From Zelopaecilomyces penicillatus (taxonomy: Eukaryota > Ascomycota > Sordariomycetes > Hypocreales > Pseudodiploosporaceae), in the NCBI GenBank assembly GCA_005765155.1, contig VCCP01000005.1:5084001-5148000 (forward strand): DNA of 64,000 nt, written 5' to 3'. The notes under the pieces are model-generated. The model was not told where the DNA came from, did no database searches, and saw only the letters and a program-made list of their open reading frames with translations. Positions 19,790 through 31,762 of this stretch are shown in pieces (positions within the stretch are counted from its first letter, which is position 1; each line of letters opens with the position of its first letter). The translations under genes were made by a program, and so were the position numbers.

Positions 19790-20171
19790 AAGCTCAAGCC
19801 TGATGAATGGGAGAAACTTAGGGATAGCAATGTGTTCTGAGGTTTTTCTCTCATTTATGAGATATTAGCTGTGTATACTTTTATAAGTAAGAATATCACT
19901 GACGCCCATGCATTTTGCTCATCATGTATTTACTGTTTCTTCCATCATCATCCCAAACCTCGTATCTTGATGTAATAGTCTGTTCACAATAAAAACACAA
20001 CAAAAAAACCACATGAGAAAAGACATGGAACCCCGCAGTGTTGACCAGGGAAGCAAATCTTTTATATTATTATTAAAGGTGTGCTGCCTCTTCCTATCTA
20101 CACCTTGTGTTGAACATATATGGGCATATCTTGACGGCATCATGACCTCCACCCACCAGAACTGGGGGATA
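19790..20171. other. Intergenic, convergent gene ends
   Basis: AT-rich 3' UTR space between the T5orf172-like gene (+) and the BTB gene (-). It contains several AATAAA-like signals. No gene is seen. Confidence 0.4.
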
Positions 20172-21210
20172 TCAGTGCCTACACTGACACTTCGCGCACC
20201 TGAGTGTATATATGGGGACTGTCGATGGACCGCGCTTCTCAATATAACAACTAAAATCTGCTGTGCAATTCCGGCATGCAAACTTTTGTCCCAGTACCTC
20301 ATGGCACTTTTCAACATTCTCAGTGATGAGACGAGTCCTGTTTTCTGCATCCCTTATCACGACTTCTGATCTTTGAAGAGCCATCAGGCCACTCATGACT
20401 CGTTCGCGAAGCTGCTCCTCAGCTGGTTCGAACAGATGGACGCGACTTTGCAACACTCTACCTCCAAAGCCGTCGATTAATATGGCGAATTGATCATCGT
20501 CAAGTAGCTCTTTGATATGTGTCGCTGCCAGAAGAGCCATCGTCTCATGTAGTGATTGATCGCCAGTTTTGGCCAAGGCTTCCTCTGTTGCGTCTAGAAA
20601 TGACTGCTTATCCCAATCTTTGTCATACACAGCCTTGATTTTCTTGTTGGCAAGCTCTGTGAGCGCTGTGATGTCATAATAGTCGGCAATTGCGTTTACA
20701 TGGACATGACTCATCGTGTTTTCGACGGGTGCTGCAAGCGCAGCGGCCGCTTTTTGAGATGATGTCGCATCATCACCATCATATTTATATTCGAAGCTAT
20801 ATTCGTCGACCTCTAAGCAGTAAAAATGTCAGGGCTGGCTCTTTCGGTCGATGGTTGGTCATTGAGAAGTGGTGTGGCCAAACCTCGATCTTCCTGTGTA
20901 TCTGGAGCATCGTAGTCTCCAGTATACATAAACTCCACCATACGCCTTACGGTCTCGACATCAAAGGCCTCAATAAACACCGTTCCTGTCTTGGCCTCCT
21001 GGTAATCCAAGTTAGTTTTCTGCTAGAACAGAATGACTGCGGACGTACCTCAAACTGGCCATCGATGGCTGCTGTAAGAACCGGAGACTGCAGACACACG
21101 ACCATTTTGTGCACCTTGAATGTGCGTCCTTCGCAAACCAGCTGCATGTCGGCATACTTTCCGGATTTTAGAAGATGGCCCATGTTTAAGTTTGGTTGAG
21201 TTGTAAACAT
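20172..21210 (-). CDS. BTB/POZ domain protein with C-terminal CxxC pairs, 3 exons, 312 aa
   Basis: Exons 21210-21049, 21019-20884 and 20812-20172 splice to 312 aa. The first is YADMQLVCEGRTFKVHKMVVC, then LDYQEAKTGTVFIEAFD and VRRMVEFMYTGDYD, together a complete BTB/POZ fold split by the 29-nt intron 1. That intron is unusually short, but its two ends restore GQFE|KTNLDYQEA. A linker and a helical region (ITALTELANKKI, typical of the segment after fungal BTB domains) follow. The C-terminus has CRNCTADFSC and LRCAKCQC, two CxxC pairs that may bind zinc. Such proteins usually serve as Cullin-3 adaptors or oligomerising scaffolds. A start at the second Met (MGHLL, about 21183) is possible. Confidence 0.85.
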
Positions 21211-22590
21211 GCTGGCGAACCACTCCGGACGTCTTTGTGATACGGATGGCGGTACTGTTTGGCCGACACCTATATCGACACCACGAAGGATGATGAAGCG
21301 GGAGACGTAACAGTTCTAAACAGATGACGGCACAGGAGCTAGCAACCGCGTAGATGTTGTTAGAGGAACAAATAGTGTTGGCCAGTTTGTCACAATCGGT
21401 CCAATAGTAATTAATTTATAAACGGTCTTCTGAAGGCTGGGCCAGTTGCGGTTGCAGTTGCACCCAACACTGTAGCCAACACGCCATATTAATAATCCAT
21501 ATTACAAAAACAACAAAGCTGTTTGCAGCACATCTTCCGTGTGTGCCCCTCCATGCCGATGTAGATCGATCTTGGAGAGAGGAAGCTATCAGTTAGAGTA
21601 GCAGGTTTCGGCAACAGGGTCATAAACTCTCTTCTAGACGGCAGGCGTACCGAATGTCATCGGTTCTACTAGCGAAAACGGCATTTAAGCAAGCCAAGTC
21701 TTTGACAGGTCGTTGGAAGAGATTCTTCCCACTCATCAATCCTGGCCCGTATTGCTGGTCTGCGCATCTTGAAGGAAGCTTAATTAATCGCCTTACGATT
21801 CCGACTATGCCATTTACGATATGTTTGAAACTAAACAAAGAATTTGTAAGTGTAGACTGTGTATGTTTACCTATTGATTGAGTGGGAAAAAGCCGTTGAC
21901 GTTGCAGCATGGCTAGAAACAAACAGGTGAACACAAGTATTTCTAAACCACCACTGTAGATTACTTCAACTCAAACTGTGCATTCATCAGCGACCCTCCA
22001 CGGAAAGACGGCAGTAGTCATGCAGCAACCCACATGTAACCACCGCCCGAAGCAATGTCAGGCTGGACGTTTGCATCCACTCAAAATGTCAGGTATAACT
22101 ATCTCTTCTCTCATATTGGCTGCCTTTAGATGAAAGTACAGTCCCTGCCGCCTTACCACTCTGCCGTTTAACCGCATTAAACAAGATCAAATCTATTCTC
22201 ACAGCTACATGCTTTAATTTTTAAAAAGTGCCAACATGGACCCGTGGAGATGGAAAAAGTTCAGCCACTAGCTGCTTCGGCTAAGGCTGACCAAACACCA
22301 CACTAGGCGATAAGTTGCGAGACACATCGTCGATGATGGTCGCAGCCTGATGCCGTTTTTTGGGCTGGAGCTGAATCGGCGGCTGCAGTTTACGAGCTGC
22401 GCCGGCGTCATGATGGATGTGTGCGCCTAACGGATTGTGCCGTTGTCGATTGAATGTGAGGGGGTGATGAAGAACATATACAGCCTGATCCCTCGTTCTT
22501 TACAAGATACGCAATAAGTATCAACCCCACAGCTTCATCCTTCGTCAACAAAACGAACCTTGACGACGATCAAGCTTGGTATTTACAGCC
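21211..22590. other. Divergent intergenic region, no gene supported
   Basis: Lies between the BTB gene (-) and the first BBE-type oxidase (+). Frames of 75-104 codons at 21620-21934 on both strands have no domain or splice support. Upstream of the oxidase there is a pyrimidine-rich stretch just before the ATG. Confidence 0.4.
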
Positions 22591-24052
22591 ATGGCGCAAA
22601 TTCAGGCCTTCCTTCAGCATTCTGGCATAGCCTACCACACCCCCGACTCCAGCGAATTCACCACATTCCAATCCAGCGTCACCGGCTCCCACGACGACGT
22701 CAAACCCTCCATCATCACGCTCCCCCAAACCGGCTCCCAAGTCGCTGCCATCGTCACCCAATGCATAGACGCCAACATCCCCCTCGTCGTCCGCGGCAGC
22801 GGCCACGACATGTTCGGCCGCTTCTCCGCCCTCGGCGCCGTCAGCATCGACATGCGCAACCTCTCGAGCGTAAACGTCTCCCCAGACAAGAAGACGGCGC
22901 GCATCGGTGGCGGCACGAAGAGCTTGCGTGTGCTGGAGGCACTGAGCGAGCAAGGGTTGCAGGCGGCGGTTGGGTCGTGCAGTGATGTGGGCTTTGTGGG
23001 CTGGAGTCTGGTTGCTGGGTTTGGGCCGTATGCGGATTCGTATGGGTTGGGGGTTGATCAGATTGTGGGTGCGACGGTGGTGAATGCGCAGGGGAAGCTT
23101 GTGGAGGCGGATGAGGGTTTGCTCAAGGGCTTGAGGGGGGGAGGAGGGTGTCTGGGAGTGGTGGTTGAGCTGACGGTTAAGGTGTATCCCAAGGGAGAGG
23201 TCAGTGTTCTGAAGTGATGGTGATGATCATCACCAACATCAAAGGAAGTTGGTGTAACTGACGCTTGTACAGATTCAAGCTGGCATGTGGATGCTGGATT
23301 CTACCGACATGGAAAAGACAGTCACCACCTTCTTCAACGGCTACAACAACCTCATCGAAAAGCACGGCAAGCAGCCCTCACTGCTAACCATCATGCCCAT
23401 CATCTTTGTTCTCCCCGGCCTGGGCCCAACCCTCTCCTGCTGCTTCATCTGGAACGGGCCCGCAACAGACGAGACACGCACCTGGCTCGACCGATTCGCC
23501 TCCCTCGGAACCCCGATGGCCAACAACCCCAAACCCCAAGACTCCGTCAAACCCATGGACTTTGTCAGCTGGTCCAAATTCGTCCAAAACTTTGTCCCGC
23601 CCGTCATGAAAGGCCGCACCCAAGGCGCCGCCGCCTCGCACTTCTCCCCGGCCGTCATCGCCTGTGTAGCCCAGCAAGCCGCCGTGATCCCCACCAACGG
23701 CAGCGGCGGCATCAACATTCACATTCTCGGCGCCGACAGCCCGTCCTGTCGACCGCCGGGGCAGTATCCGGAGTCAGTGTGCGCGTATCGGCAGCCGCAC
23801 CTTATGATTGAGCTGTTGGGCTTTGGCGGGGATGATGTAGCGGCGAGGGATGCAAGTGCGTGGGCGCTGGAGTCGAGGAATAAGTTGATGGTGTTGGAGG
23901 ATGCGCTGCCGATTACGTATTTGAGTCTGACGGCGCCCGAGTTTACAGATGCAAAGGCAGTGTATGGGGATAAGTGGGAGGAGTTGAGGCAGCTGAAGAG
24001 GGAGTATGATCCGAATAATGTGTTTATTAATACCATTCCACGGGTTGTATGA
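22591..24052 (+). CDS. BBE-type FAD-linked oxidase, probably bicovalent flavin, 2 exons, 462 aa
   Basis: Exons 22591-23199 and 23273-24052 splice in phase 0 (..YPKGE | IQAGMW..). The FAD-binding PCMH fold has the histidyl-flavin motif VRGSGHDMF (His72) and GSCSDVG (Cys130), the position that forms the second, 6-S-cysteinyl bond in glucooligosaccharide-oxidase-like members. The GGGGCLGVV block ends the FAD domain. The C-terminal BBE segment ends with the hallmark KREYDPNNVFINTIP. There is no signal peptide, so it is probably cytosolic, unlike secreted sugar oxidases. The likely chemistry is two-electron oxidation of a carbohydrate or secondary metabolite with O2 as acceptor. The substrate is unknown. 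A second family member lies 3 kb downstream, with an SDR gene beyond it. Confidence 0.9.
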
Positions 24053-24531
24053 TGGTGTATTAAGATTGGAATCAATATCAAAGTTGAACATTGGTAGCTT
24101 CTCTTTCTATAAGCTTACATTTGACGTGTTGAGGTTAGAACCCTTCAATACATCGACAGCTCCAATAACTAGAAACCCTAACCTAATAGAGCCAATTGAT
24201 TTGATACCCCGGCTTTTGAAGATCCTTTACCATTCTAATTGAGTTAGTTCTCACTCTTGTCATCGCGTGACTCGTTGAATCCTTTCCAAGCTAATTGCAT
24301 CCTGGTGGGACTACGTATTCATGACTGGTGCTTACACGATTACAAGTAGAGAGCGTCAGCTCATCCTTGACTTGATCTTTTGGCAACTCCAAATACCTAC
24401 TGAACTTTTCATATCACTTTTATTATATTCAGTAACTGTCGCACTCACCCAATATCCGTGTTTCGCCTCTCCTCCCTCTGTTGTTTGTGCCACCACCGGG
24501 CTACAAGAGACCACCAGGTGACCAGACCTCA
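24053..24531. other. Intergenic, no gene seen
   Basis: AT-rich sequence after the first oxidase, with no supported feature. It may hold the former promoter of the decayed gene that follows. Confidence 0.4.
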
Positions 24532-25478
24532 ATGCCCACCACATTAGCCATTGGGAGCCAAGAACTAGCAACTGGAAAGGCAACCTTGGAACACCTTCAA
24601 AGCGCAAACCGCGCCCTCCATGCAGACGGCATCCTCATTCTGGAGAATATATTCAATGCTGAGCACGCAGCCGTGACTGTAACAAGAGGCCACGAGTCCT
24701 GTCGCGGCCAGGCGCTGTTTGACACCTGGTGCCCTCTGCGGCTGGGGCCGTTGGTGGCTCACTTGGCGGGGTCCCGCTTGGGAAGTTCCGCTGTATACTT
24801 CCGCCACCAGCGCTGTGGCTCGCTGAAGAACGGCCTGGACTCTGTACGGACTCTGCAGAGAAATGTACATGGCATTCCCCAGACACATCAACTAGAACGG
24901 CACTGTCAGATCTGCTTCTCTTCCAAGAAGCATCAAAGCGTGCCTATTTCTGCTTTGGCTGTTACGGTGATATTGAGACCAGCTAAGCTGCGAGTTTTAT
25001 CTGCAGACGCTTCTATATCAGACCTTGTCAAGGTTGACGCCTATGATCCTCACCATCATACCCTACAGGCGGGAACAGTGTTGATTTGGGATATGGAGCA
25101 GTGCAATTTACAGCTCTCGCCCGACATCACACGTAAGAGAAAGACATTAGATTCTGTATTAGAAACGAAAGACGAAGCACTCGTATTTGAGACAGTTCTA
25201 GGAATGCGCAACTTTCGCTGCTTCCACTGCGGAGTGTTCAACCTATCCACCGAGTCTCACATCAAAACATGTGCAGCCAACAATGTGTATGTCTCCCTCA
25301 AACGCACGCTTACTATAGAGTTACCCTGCTTATACAATGGCATGATAATAGGCCCATGAGAGGATTCTCAAAACGGTTGAGCACATGGGATGACTTTGTG
25401 TTGAGAACAAAGGATCATATGAGTGGATGGACTGGGGCTACGGGTGCAGAGAGCGTGGCTATCAACATGTATAGTTAG
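24532..25478 (+). pseudogene. Probable decayed phytanoyl-CoA dioxygenase (PhyH)-like gene
   Basis: Translation from the ATG at 24532 gives LQSANRALHADGILILENIF, which resembles the N-terminal strand of fungal PhyH-family Fe(II)/2-oxoglutarate oxygenases. The same frame later becomes Cys/Ser/Arg-rich without a family pattern, while another frame (about 24880-24986) reads LSDLLLFQEAS. A stretch near 25060 (LQAGTVLIWDME) recalls the double-stranded beta-helix strand GTVLIWD of PhyH. A further frame at 25359-25478 looks coding-like at its end. Iron ligands (HxD..H) cannot be found in one frame. I infer a frameshifted relic. Nonsense-free stretches in the first frame (292 codons) mean a real divergent protein cannot be ruled out. 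Confidence 0.35.
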
Positions 25479-27051
25479 AACTTGGAAGGGTAAGATATAA
25501 ACTGTACTTTAAACATGCTGTTAACATAGAAAGTTTCTTTGTTTAAATTATTGTGAGTAGTTGGTAGACATTTCAGATGATGTCTGTTATTAACCGTATT
25601 ATGCCGCGGGGAACAGAACCTTCTATGAGTCTGTCTGTCGGATACCACCGTGGATCAAAGCTCGTCTGGTGAAATTCGTATGACAGAACTTCATATTGTC
25701 GTCACTAGCATGAAATGTTATAAATGCACACATCCATAATTACAAATGCTGATAAACTCCAGTCTTTGGAACTTCATCATGTCGCATCTCAGCATGTCGT
25801 TGCATGTCTGTGTATATAACGACGGCTTCTTCAGCCGGGTATCCGAAGACAACTGACCAATCCCATCATTTGCAACACAGTAATGCTGGTCATCTTCTTA
25901 TACGAGATTCGCACCTCGCGACGCGAAAGCACCCTTTCTCCGAGAAGATCCAAGTTCGTTCTCCGAGATGCTCGAGTGGAGTTTATGTAGTCCAAACATA
26001 AAAAGTCCCCTTTTCACATGGTCACTATCAAATGCTTAGCGGGGACGTGAATCTGAAAGCTCTGACTTACATTTAGAGTGGGCTTGCTAATTTATGATTT
26101 TGTTCGTAGAAGGGATTATTAAGTACACCGAGTGCCGGCACTTGGAGAGTTGGGTGGGATTGGGCGCTGCGCTAACACAGACAGCCGCAATTGGGATGGA
26201 GAAAGTTCAGCCCTGTGTCTCTGTGTGAATCTGCCTATATTTTCAGCTTCACAGTCTATAGATGCGCCTGTGAATTTAATTGCGCCATGAGGCTTGAATT
26301 GGGAAGCATAGCCATGATGTGCATCTATATATGGATAAATAGATGCTTTGGGATTGCGCCCAGCTGTGCGTTGTAAACCGCCCTGTTCACAAACACCAAC
26401 GAGCCATGATTTGATGTACACATATTGAATTAACAATTAGCAATAAATAATGTAAAGGTGAAACATAGCTACAGCCGACGTAACCAAGGGCGCAGTAGAC
26501 CACACCACTTGCCGTTTCATCACCATAACTAGATGCATGTCGTGAACACAAAAGCAGATGCGTGTATGTCCGCGGGCACCGAAGCTTTATACCCTTCACG
26601 TACGCACAAGCATATTGCCGAAGTGTTTCGGAACTTGAGCGTACGCGGATCCATTGATTGCCATTACCTAGTATACATGCATCATGCAATCAGCAATAGC
26701 GCCCGCCGTCGGTGGGGGATGCTGAAAATGGGGCAAGTTGTACGGTCTCAGCCATGTTGACAATAATACAACCTATTCTGGGCGCCTCCTCTTTCACAAG
26801 GTGTGGGTGGTGGGCTCAGGCGTGGATGCAGATGTATTGGGAATGCGGCTAGTTTGAGTTTCGGGCGTCTAAGTAAGACTTGCGCGCTCAACAGAACCAT
26901 CCAATTGCATAGGTAATCGAATTCTTATAAATGGGGTGCCTAAGTTTAAGACGATGGGAATATTTCTCCCCATTCTTTCTTTCTTTTGGTAGCTTCCATT
27001 GCCCTACAACGCCAGACATATATTCCACGTATAAACGAACAATCGCCCAAT
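25479..27051. other. Gene-free region upstream of the second oxidase
   Basis: AT-rich, with short frames only on both strands and no domain or paired splice sites. The last 100 bp is the promoter and leader of the second BBE-type oxidase. Confidence 0.4.
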
Positions 27052-28568
27052 ATGGCCGACACATTCGAGTCTCTGCGGAGCCAGATCAAGCTCGGCAACG
27101 TCCTCACCCCCAACCAAGACGGCTATGAAGAAAGCATCTCCCGCTGGAGCCAGATCGCCGTCCGCCGCGCCAAAGTCGTCGTCCAACCCCACGACGCCAA
27201 CGAAGTCTCCATCGCCATCAAATACGCAACCGCCCACAAGATCCCCCTCGTCATCGCAGGCGGCGGCCACTCCACCAGCGGATCCTCCTCCGTCGAAGAT
27301 GGCCTGCTGATAGACCTCAACCGCTTCAACAACAAAGTCACTGTTGATACAGAGGCTTCGACGGTGACGTTTGGAGGCGGGTGTCGCTGGAAGGAAGTTG
27401 ATGAGGCATGTGCGGCGCATGGGCTTGCGACGATTGGCGGGACGGTGAATCATACTGGTGTAGGCGGGTTGGTGCTGGGGGGTGGGTATGGTTGGATGAG
27501 TGGGCAACATGGCTTGGCGATAGATTTGTTGATTAGCGTGGAGATGGTGTTGGCGGATGGGAGGATTGTGACGGCGTCGGAGACGGAGAATCCAGATCTG
27601 TTCTGGGCTGTTCGTGGCGCGGGCCAGCAATTTGGAGTAAGCAAAGACTATTATCCCCAAGACTATCGTCTGAATCAAAGGTACAGACAGATTGACGTGC
27701 TCATTAGGCAATTACAAACTTCACATCACGAGCCTACAAGCAAGGCGACGTCTGGTCCGGCCCCGTCCTCTTCACCATGGACAAAATCTCTGAAGTCGTC
27801 GCCTTTGCAAACTACTTCCACCAAAACAACACCGGCAAAGAAGGCTTGCTCTTCGCCTTCCTTGGCGGCCTTCCCGAAGTCCCCATGCCCTGCTTCTTCT
27901 GCCTCATCTGCATCGACGGCACCAAAGAAGAAGGCGAAGCATTCTTCAAGCCCTTGCTCGACATCGGCCCCATTGCCAACATGACCAGAGTCATGCCCTA
28001 CGAGGAACTCAACAACCAGTTCCCGGGACAAGAAGAGTCGCGGCGGAGACTCATGGGCGGAGCTAGTATTGTGATGCCGCTTGATGAGGCGCTCGTGCAG
28101 GAGGCGATTGATACGGTGATTCCGTTTGCGCAGGAGCGTGGGATTGCAGAGGGGACTGGCGTGTTGTTTGAGTTGATTCCGAATAAGAAAATTCGGGAGG
28201 TGGAGAATAGTGCGACGGCGTTTGCGGCGAGGGGCGACTTTTATCAGATTGGAACGATTTTCTTGTGGGATGATGAGAAGTTGGATCAGGAGATTCGGCT
28301 GCAGAATCGGAAAGTGGTGAATCTGCTCAAGAGTAAGGGGTACAAGGGTGGTGTTGGGCAGTATAACAATTATGATGGTAAGTGTTTCCTCCGATACATC
28401 TAGAGCAACCTGCACTGACACACATTTACAGCGGAATATATTGACCCGGTGTCGGGATATGGCGACAATTTGAGCCGTTTGAGGGAGCTCAAGACAAAGT
28501 ATGATCCAAATGATGTGTTTTATAAGCGGAACGGCTTCTGGCCTTCCAAAACCGAGCTTCCGAATTAA
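27052..28568 (+). CDS. BBE-type FAD-linked oxidase, monocovalent flavin type, 3 exons, 463 aa
   Basis: Exons 27052-27636, 27708-28377 and 28432-28568 splice to 463 aa. The histidyl-flavin motif is AGGGHSTSG (His73). At the place of the second flavin bond it reads GGTVNHTGVGGLVLGGGYG with no Cys, so the flavin should be held by His only, as in 6-hydroxynicotine-oxidase-like members. WAVRGAGQQFG closes the FAD domain. The C-terminal BBE motif is KTKYDPNDVFYKRNGFWP. Splice junctions restore QQFG|AITNF and NNYD|AEYIDPVSG. It lacks a signal peptide. The gene is tail to tail with the SDR gene, about 110 bp between stops. The substrate is unknown. It differs from the 22.6-kb paralog in intron positions and the cofactor site, so the two are old relatives, not a recent duplication. 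Confidence 0.92.
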
Positions 28569-28679
28569 AGTTACCATCAGTCTAATATATCTATTTTCGA
28601 GTCTTGCTCAATGATAATGATTTGGACGAATTGCCACCGTGAAGTTGATAGAGCTTGGTTTCATCAACAGCAAGTCATG

Positions 28680-29564
28680 TTAGTAGGTGGACGTTGTAAC
28701 GCTCAAACGACCTCCATCTGTCACCAACACATTCCCATCCACATAACTCCCAGCCGCACTCGTTAGGTATAGAATCGCACCCGCCATATCCTCCTCCGTG
28801 CCCATTCTACCCAGCGGTACAACCGCACTGTCAATGCTCCCCTCCTCGCGCGGGTCTTTATCCGCTGTCACGCCCTCCGTCATCTCACTCGGATATAGAC
28901 CCGGAGCAATACAATTGACTCTGATCTTTTGTGGCGTGAGAACCGTGGCGAGCTGCTTGGATAGCTGAGTGGCTGCTGCTTTGCTAGCTCCGTAGATGAG
29001 GCCAGACCTAGGCTCTCTGGCGAACCCGGCAATGGAGGATGTGACAATGACTTGTGATTTTTGGGGGATGGCACCGGCGCGGCGGTTTCCTTGGTCGAGG
29101 AGGTCGAGGAAGGCGACGGCAGTGAAGTAGAGACCGGTGACATTGACGCGAAGGGTTTCAGTGACGTCCTCGACAGAGGGTTCCCAAAGGCTAGCCTGCA
29201 GTTCTTTGACGCTCATCTGGCGAAACTTGGCCATCATTTCCTCTTGGTTGACGGTGATGACACCACTATTCGCAAAAAGCACATCGCAGTAGCCCTCCTC
29301 GCTGCGGACCTTGTCTGCAGCAGCCTGGAGAGCTTCTTTGGAAGTGACGTCGCTGATGATGGGTCTTATAACGTCTGGGTTTGCCGCGCTGTTTTTGGTA
29401 GCCACGAGGGCGTCTTCACGCCGGCCGAGGATGTAGACGGCCTTGGCACCGTTGACGACCAGACAGTGTGCGATGATTTTGCCGATGCCGGAGCCGCCGC
29501 CTGTGATGACGGCGACGAGGCCGTCGACCCGGAAGAGGGACTCGGCAGAGTATGAGGGGGGCAT
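28680..29564 (-). CDS. Short-chain dehydrogenase/reductase (classical SDR), 294 aa
   Basis: From the Met at 29564 the protein reads MPPSYSAESLFRVDG then the Rossmann motif VITGGGSGIG (TGGGSGIG at 21-28), the cofactor-adjacent DV of ISDVTS, FANSG in place of the usual NNAG, the catalytic Ser in VTSSIAGF, and YGASKAAAT with the catalytic Tyr and Lys. RVNCIAPGLYPSEMT and the C-terminal YVDGNVLVTDGG are standard classical SDR segments. It would oxidise or reduce an alcohol/carbonyl with NAD(P). The frame is open upstream, but the Met chosen precedes the fold by a usual 16-20 residues. Its position beside a BBE-type oxidase suggests the two could act in one oxidative pathway, which is inference. 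Confidence 0.9.
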   Translation of the reverse strand: MPPSYSAESLFRVDGLVAVITGGGSGIGKIIAHCLVVNGAKAVYILGRREDALVATKNSAANPDVIRPIISDVTSKEALQAAADKVRSEEGYCDVLFANSGVITVNQEEMMAKFRQMSVKELQASLWEPSVEDVTETLRVNVTGLYFTAVAFLDLLDQGNRRAGAIPQKSQVIVTSSIAGFAREPRSGLIYGASKAAATQLSKQLATVLTPQKIRVNCIAPGLYPSEMTEGVTADKDPREEGSIDSAVVPLGRMGTEEDMAGAILYLTSAAGSYVDGNVLVTDGGRLSVTTSTY

Positions 29565-31409
29565 CACTGGATACCTGTATGTTTCTTGTTGGAATGATGA
29601 AGCTGTGAAGGTGAGGACTCTGTTGGACAGTGGCAGTGAAAACAAATTGTAGGGATTACTTAGTATATGGCAGTGTGGAGGATTACAGATCCAGGATCGG
29701 GAACTGCGGGGTGGAAGAGGGGGAGTGGACTCCCATGCGTCATGGTAAACTTCGTGATACAATCGGCTGAGTACCTGCGCCGATGATAATTCGCTACCTA
29801 ATTCGATTAAGATATTGACATTGAGTTTTGGACATTGAAGTTGATGCAAGGCATCGAAAGAATATGCATCAATTAATGATAATAAAAGGTTTCATCTCTT
29901 AGTCAGTTGCGTGTTTGCGATGCAATATTGAGCAGACGCACCACATAAATGAAATGACATATTATATGGCTACGGCTTCACAGTCAGCAAGTAAGCGACG
30001 GTAATGAGAAAAAACAATGAAGCAGCCTGATGATGCAACCGGTGGGTCCATAAGGCATAAGAACTCATTTCTGGCTATTTCACATTACTGTAATGCCTCT
30101 CCAATAGAATAGCGACAGCGTCCATCGGCTTGTTTATTACTAGGTTTTATTCTAGGACAAAGATGCAGGTGTTTTGCAATTTCATAGCTTGGTATAAACA
30201 GCCCATCCCAGACTGTATTTGAAAGAAGTGCTGTGGGTAAAACATTCGTACCTAAGAACCTTGATGAAGGGGAGTTGCTTGGATAATACGACTACTAAGA
30301 GACAGGTACATTAGTGGATCATTGGGTTATTCAACCTGTTCAAAAATAGAAGCAAGCAATTCATAACAATAGACCCAGGCGATTTAGAATAACAAATATA
30401 AGCACTCATGACAACAGACGCCGGACCCATATTCAAGTACAATGGATGAATCATGCCCCAGAAGTCGAGCAAAAAGGCAGCGCAACCGTTAGGCAACTGG
30501 CGGCGACGAACAGGAGACTCAGAGTTACCCAAACTCGGACAAGTTTTGGAATTAAGCAGTGATATGGTGCAAGAAAAAAATCCAAGTAGAGAGAAGACGC
30601 AAGAGAAACTCCAACTATGCGCGCTGGACGCCGCGCGTACACACACCAGACCAGTCGTCTTCTGAGCAACAGTTCTCCCCTACCCAACCTCGATAGTCCT
30701 CTGTCTCCCTCATCTTTTCCTTGGCAACGCATTAGAATGACAACATTGCCAGGCGACGCCATCCCGTTTGAGGGAAAGACATGGAGTGATGGTTCTTCAA
30801 AAACGAGTTGGTGAGATACCATGCCCAACATCCAGTAATGACTGTCAACCATGGTTCAGGGCGACCAACTTTCCAATCCTTGAGCTGATTGCGTGTTTTT
30901 CATCTTCATGGGAGTCTTTAGTTGTGGACGGGAGTTACAACTGGGAATTGACGAAACCACCGACGACGCTTGGTAGAAGACGAAAGAAACCGTGGGTGGA
31001 GATTGGGACGGAAGACAAAATCGATGTTTGTTTGCTGAACGGCGACATCAACAGGGTGGAATTTCGCGTCAAACTTTTCTTTGCACTTTTTGTCATTGTT
31101 CGTTTTTGGTTTATTTGACATCATACACGGGGGGCGACGTCAGGTGACACATCCATGAGGGACAACACACCACATAGTCCTTAACGAGCTTTACCTTTTG
31201 CTTATATAATTGCATACCTTTCTTTACTTTATGCGTTATTGCCTCGTTGTTGTGACATCCAGTTCTGATTGTGGCTCGTTGTTAGCTGCCTATTTGGCTT
31301 TTTTTCCTTTGATTCCAACACCCTTCATATCAAGAACTTGCCTGTCGATCTGCTGGACCGCGTTTGGACTCTGGATGAATCAAGTATTACCTGCTCATCC
31401 GTACTTGAC
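29565..31409. other. Gene-free region
   Basis: Promoter side of the SDR gene, then AT-rich sequence. Overlapping frames of 65-133 codons at 30311-31118 on both strands have no domain, start context or splice partner. No feature is supported. Confidence 0.35.
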
Positions 31410-31762
31410 ATGGCTGTACCAAACGAGGCCACCAAACAAACCATGATTGAGGAGCTGTTGATGCAACAGATCGAGCATTTTTGGGCAGGGATAAGCTTCC
31501 TCCACCAACAGCTTCGATGTCTACAGCACCAGCCTCACATTCCGGTACACTACTGCAGCAAAGAGTTCGCATTTTCGTTTAAACCCTATCCTTTTGTCTT
31601 GTTGACAACATACCCATCCTAGCTGACATTTCGAAACAGCACGTTCATGCATGGCTTGACTGTATCAACAAGATTGCCAAGGTCATCACTGTCGCAATGA
31701 GGTGTTACATCGAGGCTAGAAAACGATGGCTGCGCCTTCAAATGCCCCAGAGCTTCAGCTAA
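31410..31762 (+). CDS. Possible small two-exon gene, function unknown
   Basis: A tentative model: exon 31410-31544 (starts MAVPNEATKQTMIEELLMQQ), donor GTACAC, acceptor ..GAAACAG at 31639, exon 31640-31762 ending ..WLRLQMPQSFS stop, 85 aa with heptad-like helices. The sequence to about 32640 keeps showing coding-like segments in changing frames (SSPEGLMNLSTSPLLIDALR near 31945; VKNWRHHVISYAINQ near 32250; DDEYDFVKISHVSIRP near 32365). This could therefore be one degenerate multi-exon gene rather than an 85-aa protein. I recognise no family. Transcript data would decide. Confidence 0.25.

Noticed and set aside
19922..20369. Frames on both strands across the end of the BTB gene
   Set aside because: They span the terminal BTB exon and its 3' UTR; no domain and no splice partner.
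21620..21934. Frames of 75-104 codons on both strands in the divergent intergenic region
   Set aside because: No domain, no signal peptide, and no matching splice sites; typical chance length.
30311..30852. Minus-strand frames of 111 and 133 codons
   Set aside because: Biased composition, no family, overlapping frames on the other strand.
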